Positions 10,001-18,876 are shown, counted from the stretch's first letter. The stretch: 64,000 bases of DNA from MFD04716-140 sp963703125 (GCA_963703125.1 OY969790.1:992001-1056000); one strand, 5' to 3'. The notes: a model not told the origin generated them from the letters alone. Translations and numbers: made by a program.

Positions 10001-12358
10001 TTACTCCGTCCGCAAGCTTTTTACGGGGTTTACTAAGGCCGCTTTTATAGCATGGAAACTCACAGTTAGTATAACAATCAGTAAAGCAGTGGCTCCAGCG
10101 AGGGCAAATATCCACCATTGGATATCAGTGCGATAGGCATAGTCCGATAGGTATTCACGAACAAGGTACCAAGAGACAGGAAAGCCAATGAATAAACCAA
10201 CTAAAACAAGATTGGTAAAATCACTACAAAGCATTACAACAAGATTTCCAACAGAGGCACCCATCACTTTTCGGATTCCTAATTCTTTAGTTCTCCTCTC
10301 CGTAATAAAAGAAGCCAAGCCAAATAGCCCTAAGCATGAGATAAGAATAGCAATAACGGTAAAACTTAAAGACAGTTTTCCAATGACGGCTTCTGTCTGG
10401 TACTCTCGATTGAAAACTTGATCAAGGAAAACAAATTCAAAGGGGTAATCGGGATTGTACTTCTTGAATACTCTCTCAACTTGTCTTATGTTTTCAGTTA
10501 TGGGTAAGTCTCCACCTAACTTGATGAAATAGTGGGCACCAACATTTTCCGAATACATGAATATCATAGGTTCAATACCAAACTTTAAATTGTCATTATG
10601 GAAGTCTTCTGTTATGCCGACTATTTTTCCTTTGCCATTCCACATTTCAAGTTCGCTCCCAACTGCATTTTCGAGTGGCAATCCCATAACTTCCGCAGCC
10701 TTTGCGTTAATAATATAGTTGGAGGCATCTTGTCCGGCTTTAAAGTTTCTACCACTCTGGATTTTAATATTCAAAGTCGGAATGAATTCCGCATCACATC
10801 GATATATTTTGAAGAGGATGGAAGAGTTATCCGGCTTGCTACTCCAAACGGGGTCTGTAGTGGTAATAGGAATTGTAAATATGTTATTCCCTCCAAAGGC
10901 GATACTGTTAACAGAGGCCAACTGTTGTAGGTCATTTTTAATAGCAGGGTACGATTTAACGATACCTTCATTTTGGTCGACCACTATGATATTGTCTTTA
11001 TCGAATCCAAGATTTTTTTCATTGATAAAAATTATTTGCCGGTACACGGCAATACTTCCAACAACAAGTATTATAGAAGTGGTGAATTGAACAATGACCA
11101 GCGATTTACGAAGCGTATTTCCGGATAGACCTAATTGAGTGCCCCCCTTGAGAACTTTAACAGGATTAAATCTTGACAAGATAAAGGCAGGATAACTACC
11201 CGCAAGCAATCCGCAAATCGCCGTAATACCTAAAGTTCCTACAATGAACACTGGGTTGCTAGCGTCTAACCGGATTGCTTTGAACGTAACTTCATTAAAG
11301 AACGGGAGAAGAAGCTGAACAATTAAAATTGCGAATATGAGTGCAATGAAAGACAGTAGCATCGACTCGGAAATGAATTGAACGACAAGGCTACTTTTTT
11401 GCGCACCTATTGATTTCCTAATCCCAACTTCACGACTTCGACTTGTCGCTCTGGCAGTCGAAAGATTTGTGAAATTAATACAAGCCATTACAAGAATTAG
11501 TATGGCCACTGCACCGAAAAGATAAATCTGTTGTATCCTGCCACCCGCATTTTTTCCGTTTTCAAATTCGTTGTATAGTCTTGACTTTGTGTATGGAAAT
11601 AGAAAAGGCGTAGTAGTACAATCCGGACAATTATTCTTTATCAAATCAGCAACCTTCTGATTTGCCATGTCAACAAGGGCTGATGATTTCAGAAGCAGGG
11701 TTGTTCTGGTGCCACCGCTTCCCCAGTGTTGTGTCCACGGGTTTTCTTTTGTGAAGAGTTCGAACGAAGCAACAAAGTCAAATTGAAGCGTTGAATGCTC
11801 GGGGATGTTAGCAAAGACACTAGTAATAATAAATTCATGGGATTCTCCCAGGTTTAACGATTTCCCAATAGGGTCTTCGTTTTTGAATAATCTTTCTGCG
11901 AGTCTTTCAGAAATAGCAATTGATTTAATGTCTGTTAGGGGTTTTGTCGCATTGCCGTTTACAATAGGAAACCTGAATATCCTGAATAGTGCCGGATCAG
12001 CGTAAATACCAACCTCATTGAACGTGTTGGTATCATACTTCACTAACAGTTCCGTTTCCATGCTGTACTGGGCCGCCAATTCTACTTCAGGAATTTCCTG
12101 TACGATTACATCCTTCAGTTTAGCCGGAGTGGCAGGATACGTTTCAATCTTTCCATCAGGATACTTGTTGTTGACCATTACTTTAAAAATGCGGTCAGCA
12201 TCTGAATGGAAGCGGTCGAAAGACAATTCATCAACTATCCAAAGTAGAATAAAAATACTGGGGACAAGCCCGACCGTCAAACCAATAACATTTATGAATG
12301 TGTAGCTCTTATGACGAAGTATATTACGGAACGAGGTTTTCAGGTAATTCTTAAACAT
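10001..12358 (-). CDS. MacB/FtsX-type ABC transporter permease, second of the array
   Basis: Complete 785-residue permease, slightly shorter than its siblings. It begins MFKNYLKTSFRNILRHK, has helix 1 at about 20-42, a periplasmic core, central helices, a second periplasmic part and C-terminal helices ending NPVKSLRTE. The FtsX signatures are SREVGIRKSIGAQKSS and TKELGIRKVMGASVGN. A CPDC motif lies in the first periplasmic domain, not seen in the other copies, and could form a disulphide. It is flanked by repeat copies C (upstream) and B (downstream). By eye its codon use is a little more AT-rich than the neighbouring permeases. No ATPase domain. Confidence 0.93.
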   Translation of the reverse strand: MFKNYLKTSFRNILRHKSYTFINVIGLTVGLVPSIFILLWIVDELSFDRFHSDADRIFKVMVNNKYPDGKIETYPATPAKLKDVIVQEIPEVELAAQYSMETELLVKYDTNTFNEVGIYADPALFRIFRFPIVNGNATKPLTDIKSIAISERLAERLFKNEDPIGKSLNLGESHEFIITSVFANIPEHSTLQFDFVASFELFTKENPWTQHWGSGGTRTTLLLKSSALVDMANQKVADLIKNNCPDCTTTPFLFPYTKSRLYNEFENGKNAGGRIQQIYLFGAVAILILVMACINFTNLSTARATSRSREVGIRKSIGAQKSSLVVQFISESMLLSFIALIFAILIVQLLLPFFNEVTFKAIRLDASNPVFIVGTLGITAICGLLAGSYPAFILSRFNPVKVLKGGTQLGLSGNTLRKSLVIVQFTTSIILVVGSIAVYRQIIFINEKNLGFDKDNIIVVDQNEGIVKSYPAIKNDLQQLASVNSIAFGGNNIFTIPITTTDPVWSSKPDNSSILFKIYRCDAEFIPTLNIKIQSGRNFKAGQDASNYIINAKAAEVMGLPLENAVGSELEMWNGKGKIVGITEDFHNDNLKFGIEPMIFMYSENVGAHYFIKLGGDLPITENIRQVERVFKKYNPDYPFEFVFLDQVFNREYQTEAVIGKLSLSFTVIAILISCLGLFGLASFITERRTKELGIRKVMGASVGNLVVMLCSDFTNLVLVGLFIGFPVSWYLVREYLSDYAYRTDIQWWIFALAGATALLIVILTVSFHAIKAALVNPVKSLRTE

Positions 12359-12379
12359 GACCTTTAGTTTTTCTTTTTT

Positions 12380-12580
12380 AAAGCTCCCTCTACTTCGACT
12401 GCGCTCAGCACAGGTTTTCTAAAGAGGGGAATGAATCCGCCAAAGGCGGAGAACGGGGAGATTAAATCCCCCAATTTTATTTATTTTCCCTACTAGGGTT
12501 TCCTACCAGACGCTTGAGCTTTTAATCCCTCCGTCTCCGCAAACGGAGACACCTCCCTTTTAAAAAGGGAGGAGCTTTTT
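12380..12580. repeat. Intergenic palindromic repeat, copy C
   Basis: About 200 bp between the first permease stop and the second permease start. It is the same element as copy B with the same third hairpin (12533-12550), but its left hairpin carries an extra unit of roughly 25 bp in the loop. The T-run at its right end merges with the stop codon of the first permease. Confidence 0.86.
12392..12414. repeat. Short CTTCGACT-type repeat nested in copy C
   Basis: Reads ACTTCGACTGCGCTCAGCAC, followed by AGG. It sits in the A/T loop of the left hairpin of copy C and is absent from copies A and B. A related unit sits in the right hairpin of copy D. Short CTTCGAC...GCTCAG intergenic repeats are common in Bacteroidota genomes. 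Confidence 0.7.
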
Positions 12581-15006
12581 TACTCCGTCCGCAAGCTTTT
12601 TACGGGGTTGGCCAGTGAAGCCTTTACACTTTGAAAACTTACCGTTACCAATGCAATCAGAGCAATGGCCAAAAATGGAATCATAAAAAATGTCCAATGA
12701 ATATTGATCCGAAAAGCATATCCCTCCAACCACGTGCTTATACTGAACCAGGCTATTGGAATCGAGATGAGAAATGCAATCACCAACAATAAGGCAAACT
12801 CTTTGTACAAAAGCTTTAAAATTCCCATCACCGATGCTCCAAGTACTTTTCTGATACCGATTTCCTTAGTGCGCTGCAATGTAGTGAAGGAAGCCAATCC
12901 GAATAGCCCCAAACAAGCCACCAAAATGGCAAGTCCCGTAAAAAGTCCGAATACTTTTCCGAATCTTTGGTCCGCTTGGTACTGATCGTTAAAATGGTCA
13001 TCAAGAAAAAAGTATTCGTAAGTATTGCCCGGGAAAAATTTATTCCATTCCTGTTGTACCTGTGCTACAGTCTGGGCCACATCGGCCGAACTTTGCTTTA
13101 TGGTAAAATAGCCCCGAACATCTGGTATCAATCTAATGACCAAGGGTTCATAGGGCAATCGCAAAGATTCTTGATTAAAGTTTTCCGAAACCCCGATAAT
13201 GGTGTATTGATTTCCCCAAAAATCGATTCGTTTGCCGATGGCCTCTTCAGGATTGCTGAAGCCCAATTGTGTAATACCTGCCCTATTGAAAATTACGGCT
13301 TCGGGATCCGTACTGAATTCCTCTGAAAATGCACGTCCGGCAATTAGTTTTAAGCCAAACTGATCAACATAGTCATAATCTACTCCGATAACCCGATATT
13401 GTTTTCCGAGTTCTTCATCTTGGGTGACCAATTTAATCCCCCCTGCATTCCATGGCACAGGCTGTCCGGGAATAGTCGTAGCGGCGGCGACACTCTTTAT
13501 TGCAGGATATTTTAATAGGTTTTCCTTAAATGCTATCATTTGACTCAAATAGGTCGAATCGGCCACAATCGGAGGAACTACAACCAACGTCTTATCTATA
13601 TCCAGGCCCAAAGACTGTTTGCGCATAAACTGTATTTGTTGATATACCGTCAAAGTACCGATCAACAAAAATAAGGATGCCGCAAATTGGAAGACCACCA
13701 ACGATTTTCTCAGTAATGCGCCTTGATTGGTATTGACCATTTTACCCTTTAAAACCTCTACAGGCCTAAAACTGGACAACACAAACGCAGGGTATGCACC
13801 TGATAGGAATACTCCTATGGAGAACAAGCCTGCGAGCCCTATCCAAAAGGCACCTTTGGTAAAAAGCTCGTATGATAGTTCTTGTCCGGACAATTGATTG
13901 AAAGCCGGAATCATAAGTGCCATTAAAGTCAGGGCCAAAAGCAATGCCAAGGAATTAAAAAGTGTCGATTCAAAGAAAAACTGCGCAATCAGTTGTTTTC
14001 TATTTGACCCGACGGCCTTACGAACACCTACCTCTTTGGCCCGACCTATCGCTCGTGCAGTAGCCAGATTGATATAGTTTACCCATGCAATGATGATAAT
14101 GAAAAATGCGATTCCAAGTAGAAGATATACGGTCTTACCATTACCTGTAGCACCAGGTTCCATCATAAAATTCGAGTACAAGTGAATGTCGGTTATGGGC
14201 ATCAACAGGTATTTCGCCAAACTGTTGGATTGTTTGGTAAAATCACTTTCATTTTGTGCTACAATGGGTGGAAATTTGGCCTCCACGATGGTCGGATCTG
14301 TGTCCTTTTTTAGCATTAAATAAGTAAGGCAACCGTCAGAATCCCACCATTCCTCCGGATTTGCTTCTCCATTGGAATTTGTTTTGACCATTTCTAAGAA
14401 CGTAGCATATGATGCCAAAAAATTCGGTTTCAGCTGGGTATTTAAAGGCATATCTTTATATACCCCGGTTATTCGATAATCACGACCGCCGCTGATTGGA
14501 AGTGTTTTGCCGATGATGTCTTTGCTTCCAAAAATCTTTAGTGCTGTGGTCTCGGAAATTGCCGCTGTGCCAGGTTCCTTTAAAACAGACGCAACATCAC
14601 CAGCAATCAGTGGATATGAGAAAACATCGAAAAAAGAATTGGTAACAAAAAATACTTGATCAATTTTCAGGGTTTCGTCATTGACGTCTAAAATAATATC
14701 CTGTGTCTGAACAACTTTTACATATTCCTCTATTTCAGGGATTGCATCCTTGAAGGAGTTTCCTACGGCAAAGGCTCCTCCGGCCCATTCGGTTTCCAAC
14801 TTACCGGCATTATAACGTTCTTGTTTTACCCTAAAAATACGGTCTTTATTTTCATGAAAATCTTCATAGCTGGTCTCAAATGCAACATACTGCAATATTA
14901 GCAAGCAAGCTGTAATACCGATGGCAAGGCCACCTATATTGATTGCGGAATATGCTTTGTTTTTCGTTAAGTTCCGCCAGGCGATTTTTAGATAGTTTTT
15001 AAACAT
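12580..15006 (-). CDS. MacB/FtsX-type ABC transporter permease, first of the array
   Basis: Complete 808-residue permease and the one nearest its ATPase. It starts MFKNYLKIAWRNLTKNK, has helix 1 at about 20-42, a periplasmic core to about 280, central helices with AKEVGVRKAVGSNRKQ, a second periplasmic domain, and C-terminal helices with TKEIGIRKVLGASVMG, ending NPVKSLRTE. Separated from the ATPase gene by 215 bp that hold repeat copy D. Because it is ATPase-proximal it is the best candidate for the ancestral partner of the ATPase, but all six permeases keep the conserved FtsX features expected of functional subunits. The substrate is unknown; MacB relatives export macrolides, peptides, siderophores or lipoproteins. 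Confidence 0.93.
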   Translation of the reverse strand: MFKNYLKIAWRNLTKNKAYSAINIGGLAIGITACLLILQYVAFETSYEDFHENKDRIFRVKQERYNAGKLETEWAGGAFAVGNSFKDAIPEIEEYVKVVQTQDIILDVNDETLKIDQVFFVTNSFFDVFSYPLIAGDVASVLKEPGTAAISETTALKIFGSKDIIGKTLPISGGRDYRITGVYKDMPLNTQLKPNFLASYATFLEMVKTNSNGEANPEEWWDSDGCLTYLMLKKDTDPTIVEAKFPPIVAQNESDFTKQSNSLAKYLLMPITDIHLYSNFMMEPGATGNGKTVYLLLGIAFFIIIIAWVNYINLATARAIGRAKEVGVRKAVGSNRKQLIAQFFFESTLFNSLALLLALTLMALMIPAFNQLSGQELSYELFTKGAFWIGLAGLFSIGVFLSGAYPAFVLSSFRPVEVLKGKMVNTNQGALLRKSLVVFQFAASLFLLIGTLTVYQQIQFMRKQSLGLDIDKTLVVVPPIVADSTYLSQMIAFKENLLKYPAIKSVAAATTIPGQPVPWNAGGIKLVTQDEELGKQYRVIGVDYDYVDQFGLKLIAGRAFSEEFSTDPEAVIFNRAGITQLGFSNPEEAIGKRIDFWGNQYTIIGVSENFNQESLRLPYEPLVIRLIPDVRGYFTIKQSSADVAQTVAQVQQEWNKFFPGNTYEYFFLDDHFNDQYQADQRFGKVFGLFTGLAILVACLGLFGLASFTTLQRTKEIGIRKVLGASVMGILKLLYKEFALLLVIAFLISIPIAWFSISTWLEGYAFRINIHWTFFMIPFLAIALIALVTVSFQSVKASLANPVKSLRTE

Positions 15007-15027
15007 GATCTTTAGTTTTTGTTTTTT

Positions 15028-15220
15028 AAAGCTCCCCTCTTTTTAAAGAGGGGAATGAATCCGCCAAAGGCGGAGAATGGGGAGCTTAAATCCCCCAATT
15101 TTATTTATTTTCACTACCAAGGTTTCCTATCAGACGCTTACGCTTTCGATCCCTCCTTCCCGATACATCGGGCCACCTCCCTTTGCCCTTCGACTTCGCT
15201 CAGGATGACGGGGAGGAGCT
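15028..15220. repeat. Intergenic palindromic repeat, copy D
   Basis: About 193 bp ending one base before the ATPase stop codon. It has the conserved TCCGCCAAAGGCGGA hairpin and a third hairpin CCCGAT-AC-ATCGGG (15159-15172), resembling copy A and unlike B and C. Its right hairpin is opened by a nested CTTCGACT-type unit. Confidence 0.86.
15186..15211. repeat. Short CTTCGACT-type repeat nested in copy D
   Basis: Contains CTTCGACTTCGCTCAGGAT followed by GACGG, placed in the loop of the right hairpin of copy D. The unit in copy C lies in the opposite (left) hairpin, so the two were acquired independently. Confidence 0.72.
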
Positions 15221-15221
15221 A

Positions 15222-15917
15222 TTACATCATGGCACCGATGGCCCTGTTATGGCTTTCGGTCACCACTTGCCCGTCAAAAAGATTGATGACCCTATGCGCA
15301 TAATGCGAATCATGGTCGGAGTGGGTTACCATCACTATGGTCGTACCTTCTTGGTTCAGTTCGGTCAATAAATTCATGACCTCGGTGCCATTTTTGGAGT
15401 CCAGGTTTCCTGTAGGCTCATCCGCCAGAATTAACTTGGGGTTCGTTACCACGGCCCGGGCGATGGCCACACGCTGTTGTTGACCTCCTGAAAGTTGGTG
15501 TGGGAAATGTTTTTCCCTGTGCGCGATTTTCATACGCTCCAAAACTTTCATCACCTTCTCCTTTCTTTCGGACTTGTTCATCTTTAAATAGATCAAAGGA
15601 AGCTCCACATTCTCAAAAACGGTAAGTTCGTCAATGAGATTAAAGCTCTGGAAAACAAAGCCCAGATTGCCTTTTCGAAGTTCGGTACGTTGGCGCTCTT
15701 TGAGTCCGCCCACTTCGTGCCCTGCAAATTGATAACTTCCGTCTGTGGGGTTATCCAACATTCCAATAATGTTCAACAAGGTAGATTTACCGCAACCAGA
15801 AGGCCCCATGATCGCGGCAAACTCCCCTTCGGCTATTTTCATGTTCACATTGTTCAGCGCCAAGGTCTCTACCTCTTCGGTTCTAAAGCTTTTTTTCAAG
15901 TTTTGGATTTGTATCAT
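15222..15917 (-). CDS. ABC transporter ATP-binding protein, MacB/LolD type
   Basis: Stand-alone ATPase of 231 residues that should energise the permeases. The Walker A motif GPSGCGKST is at about residues 38-46, the signature LSGGQQQR follows at about 140, then Walker B LILADEP and the switch-histidine region VMVTHSDHD. Length and motifs fit the LolD/MacB group of export ATPases. It is the only ATPase gene here for six permeases. It starts 66 bp after the adaptor gene on the same strand and is followed by repeat copy D. Its C-terminal tail (VVTESHNRAIGAMM) is typical of these short ATPases. The family call is firm; which permeases it serves is inferred from position. Confidence 0.95.
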   Translation of the reverse strand: MIQIQNLKKSFRTEEVETLALNNVNMKIAEGEFAAIMGPSGCGKSTLLNIIGMLDNPTDGSYQFAGHEVGGLKERQRTELRKGNLGFVFQSFNLIDELTVFENVELPLIYLKMNKSERKEKVMKVLERMKIAHREKHFPHQLSGGQQQRVAIARAVVTNPKLILADEPTGNLDSKNGTEVMNLLTELNQEGTTIVMVTHSDHDSHYAHRVINLFDGQVVTESHNRAIGAMM

Positions 15918-15983
15918 ATTTTTGATTGATTTTAGTTGTTATAATTAAAGACTTTCCTATTCAGATTTAGTGACAGTTAAATG

Positions 15984-17234
15984 CTATTTTAACACAATTC
16001 TTTCAGCTTCCCCGAAACTGTCATAGTTACTGGTAATTACTTTTTCCCCAGCCTGCAGCCCCTCAAGGACTTCATAATACCTTGAATTTTGCTTTCCTAT
16101 GCGGATATTTCTCCTTATCGCCTCATCACCGTTCGCATTCACAACAAAAATCCATTGTCCACCGGTACTCTGAAAAAAGCTTCCTTTTGGAAGTAGAAGT
16201 GCTTCGCTAGATTCCCCCAACTGCAGTTTTATATTATAGCTCTGACCCGTACGAATGGTTTCGGGCTTTTTATCGGTAAAGACCAGGTCAACCTTAAACT
16301 TCCCATTGCGCACTTCGGGATACACCTTTCGCAACCGCAACGGATATTCTTCTCCATTGCGATCTAAAACAGCGGTCAAATCGCGAACAACACGATCAAT
16401 ATAATGCTCGTCTATGGAAGCCTCTATCTTATAATCCGTAAGCACATTGATCTGACCAATGCGTTGGCCTTGTGAAATACTTTGGCCTATTTCCGCGTCC
16501 AAGAAACCCAATTGGCCATCGGCGGGAGCCCGCACATTCAAATGGTCCAAGCGTTGATAGACCATCCCCAAGGTTTTCTGCATACGGTTCAGATCGGCTT
16601 CCAAGACAGGTAAGGAAGTTTCTCTCAGTTCGTCATCGTTTTCGGTCTGTACTTTTACAATTTCATATTGTTTCTGGGAAAGTTCATAGTTTTCCTTTGA
16701 CAATTGATATTCTTCCTTTGAAATCAGTTCTTCCTTAAACAGTGCTTCATTCTGTTCAAAATTTCGTTTTAGTTTTTGCAATTCGGTACTTGCGGTGGCC
16801 AGTGATTTTTTGCCTTCTACTTGTCTAGAATCAAAAGTAAGTTTCGTGGAACGCAGATCGTTCTGCTTTAAGGCCAAGCCGCTTTCACTCTGTAAGATTT
16901 GCTCGTATAAGTTAATATTGTCGAGCTTTAGGATGATATCGCCTTTTTTGACCATAGCGCCTTCCTCGATCAATTTTTCCTCTACCCTACCGCCTTCATA
17001 GGCATCCATATAAATAGTTGCTATGGGCGCTACATTGCCATTTATGGTGATATAATCGTCAAACTTTCCTTGTTCGACATCGGCAATGGAAAGTTTATCC
17101 TTTTCTGTCCTAAAGGTGGAAACCGATGTGGCGAAGATGAGTTGATAGCCCACAAACAGCAGTAAAAGCCCCAAGGCTATGTAACCGTAATGTTTGGGCC
17201 TTAATCCTTTTTTCTTTTCTAATTTTATATCCAT
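15984..17234 (-). CDS. HlyD-like periplasmic adaptor (membrane fusion protein)
   Basis: 416-residue adaptor joining inner-membrane permease and outer-membrane channel. A single membrane helix at about 17-35 (HYGYIALGLLLLFVGYQLIF) anchors it, followed by a biotinyl-lipoyl-like half, a long alpha-helical hairpin rich in K/E/L (about 120-225), the second lipoyl half (RAPADGQLGFLDAEIGQSI), a beta-barrel domain and a C-terminal domain with GEKVITSNYDSFGEAERIV. This matches MacA/HlyD-type adaptors of ABC exporters. The gene lies between the TolC-like gene and the ATPase, the usual order of this operon type in Bacteroidota. No signal peptide cleavage site is visible, so it is probably a membrane-anchored adaptor. 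Confidence 0.93.
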   Translation of the reverse strand: MDIKLEKKKGLRPKHYGYIALGLLLLFVGYQLIFATSVSTFRTEKDKLSIADVEQGKFDDYITINGNVAPIATIYMDAYEGGRVEEKLIEEGAMVKKGDIILKLDNINLYEQILQSESGLALKQNDLRSTKLTFDSRQVEGKKSLATASTELQKLKRNFEQNEALFKEELISKEEYQLSKENYELSQKQYEIVKVQTENDDELRETSLPVLEADLNRMQKTLGMVYQRLDHLNVRAPADGQLGFLDAEIGQSISQGQRIGQINVLTDYKIEASIDEHYIDRVVRDLTAVLDRNGEEYPLRLRKVYPEVRNGKFKVDLVFTDKKPETIRTGQSYNIKLQLGESSEALLLPKGSFFQSTGGQWIFVVNANGDEAIRRNIRIGKQNSRYYEVLEGLQAGEKVITSNYDSFGEAERIVLK

Positions 17235-17266
17235 TATAGTATCTCTTTATTTTATCAAATTTTCAT

Positions 17267-17389
17267 TTATCGCGTGAACCATTCTTCAAAAGTGCCCTCA
17301 ACCGGCTCAATTTTTAGCTTTAAATATTGAAGTTGTCTGCCTTTGCCTACTCTCACCGGGAAGCTCCTATTTTTATCCGTATTTTTCAT
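17267..17389 (-). CDS. Possible 40-residue ORF between tolC-like and hlyD-like genes
   Basis: The 180-bp gap between the TolC-like and adaptor genes contains an ATG-started frame of 40 codons (MKNTDKNRSFPVRVG...) that ends TFEEWFTR. It is basic at the N-terminus, acidic later, and has no signal peptide or membrane helix. I do not recognise it and chance is a real alternative. If translated it would be co-transcribed with the exporter genes. Confidence 0.25.
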   Translation of the reverse strand: MKNTDKNRSFPVRVGKGRQLQYLKLKIEPVEGTFEEWFTR

Positions 17390-17414
17390 TGAACCTAGCA
17401 TCTTTTCGCATTGT

Positions 17415-18773
17415 TTATTCTATATTAAAAATTGGTAAGCCACCATAAAAATCGAGTGTTTTTTTATTCACCCTAAGCCTAAGCTTAACCTGAAGGTTTT
17501 CATTTTGGGCGGTACCGTACAAGTTCTTGGCCTGAAAAAGTGCTATGGAATTGATCATGCCCTTTTCATATTTTTTTTGTGCTATGTTGAAAGCCAATTC
17601 CTGTGCTTCCATTTTTTTGGTGCTTTGCCCTACTTCAACCTCTAAGGCATTATGTTCCTGCACCAATTGTTGAATTATCTTGAACAATTCCTGTTCCTGA
17701 ATTTCAACATTATTTTTGGCCCTTTCCAAACTTATCTTTTGCTGTTTCACCCTTGAACGTCCAGACCACCGTTCACTTATAGGAATCCGGATGGATGCTC
17801 CGATATATCGGGAGGCATTGTCCTTGATCTGATTTTTAAATGGAATCAAAACTCCCAAGGTATCTACCGTGGTTTCATAATATCCTGTGCCATAACCAGA
17901 ATATATGGAAAGGGAGGGATACAATCTTCCCCTTGCAACCGCAAGATTTTTCTTGGCGGCCTTGGCCCTCAATTCCTCCGCTTTTAGCATGGGAATAAAA
18001 TCTTTGGCCTCCGCATAAATTGAATCTGCTGTAATGGTTTGCACTTGATCCGCTATAAAATCCAGATCTTCCCTAAGCACTATGTCCGAGAGATCCTGAA
18101 TATTCATTTCTTGCAACAAAGTCAACTTACTTGCCTCCAAGAGATTGGTGTTTTGCGTGACCAATAACTGATCACCCAATAAGGTAGCCTCAGCCTCATA
18201 AAGATCGGAGCCTGCCTTTAGACCCAATTCAACCTGCTTTTGCACCAAGTCAAAATTATTCTGTGATATTTGGGCTTGCTCCACCGAGTTGTTCAACAAT
18301 CCTTCATAAAACCTAATATCATAAAAAGCGGTCATGACCCTAAATGCCAAAAGGTACTTCTGCTGTTGGGCGTCTTCCATTGCGGCCTTGTACAAAAACT
18401 TGGATGCCTTGATCGAGTTAATTTTTTGGAACCCTTGAAAAACATCCATTGAAGCATTGAGCGAATAATTATTGGAAAAGAAATCGGAATTCACAACATC
18501 GTTGGTAAAAGGGTCGGTTGACCTACCATAACTAATGTTGTATTCCGAAGAACCACTTACAGAAGGCAATAGATCTCGGATAGATTGTCTGTAAGACTCC
18601 CTGCCGGCATCTTTTATAAGATTAAAATCATTCAATTGCAGGTTATTCTCAAGCGCGTAGGCAACGCATTCCTCCAATGACCAAGTTTCCTGTAAGGTTG
18701 AAGGTTCCTGTGCCACAAGGCGTGAGAGGAAACTTAAAAGCAAAACTATTATGATGCGAATTATTGTGTTCAT
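17415..18773 (-). CDS. TolC-family outer membrane efflux protein
   Basis: 452-residue outer-membrane channel. A signal peptide covers about residues 1-22 (IIRIIIVLLLSFLSRLVAQ), and the mature part opens with the TolC-family WSLEECVAYALENN. The two OEP repeats follow, each with long helical stretches (EAEATLLGDQLLVTQ in the first; FNIAQKKYEKGMINSIALFQ in the second), and the C-terminal half repeats the pattern. It is the first gene of the exporter operon and is transcribed away from the NtrC-like regulator. Together with the adaptor and ATPase it completes a tripartite exporter. The presumed control sites lie directly upstream, reaching its start codon. Confidence 0.94.
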   Translation of the reverse strand: MNTIIRIIIVLLLSFLSRLVAQEPSTLQETWSLEECVAYALENNLQLNDFNLIKDAGRESYRQSIRDLLPSVSGSSEYNISYGRSTDPFTNDVVNSDFFSNNYSLNASMDVFQGFQKINSIKASKFLYKAAMEDAQQQKYLLAFRVMTAFYDIRFYEGLLNNSVEQAQISQNNFDLVQKQVELGLKAGSDLYEAEATLLGDQLLVTQNTNLLEASKLTLLQEMNIQDLSDIVLREDLDFIADQVQTITADSIYAEAKDFIPMLKAEELRAKAAKKNLAVARGRLYPSLSIYSGYGTGYYETTVDTLGVLIPFKNQIKDNASRYIGASIRIPISERWSGRSRVKQQKISLERAKNNVEIQEQELFKIIQQLVQEHNALEVEVGQSTKKMEAQELAFNIAQKKYEKGMINSIALFQAKNLYGTAQNENLQVKLRLRVNKKTLDFYGGLPIFNIE

Positions 18774-18815
18774 ATACTATTGGTATGCCAAACACTATAC
18801 TACTCTTGTGCCAAA
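18770..18815 (-). promoter_or_regulatory. 23-bp direct repeat upstream of the tolC-like gene (possible sigma-54-like promoter)
   Basis: On the minus strand two copies of TTTGGCA-N6-TAGTATA lie head to tail at 23-bp spacing, 16 of 23 positions identical; the second copy overlaps the ATG. Each has the TGGCA core of a sigma-54 -24 element, but the -12 position reads GT and not GC, so the match is imperfect. Placement between an NtrC-family regulator and its likely target operon is why I flag it. Confidence 0.35.
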
Positions 18816-18876
18816 TTTTTATTTCATTGATAATCAAATAAATACATTTGTAATATTTTAAAAGACTGCTATGTAG

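Noticed and set aside
15019..15371. Plus-strand ORFs over repeat copy D and the ATPase gene (15019-15303, 15183-15371)
   Set aside because: The translations consist of repeat sequence and the antisense of the ATPase.
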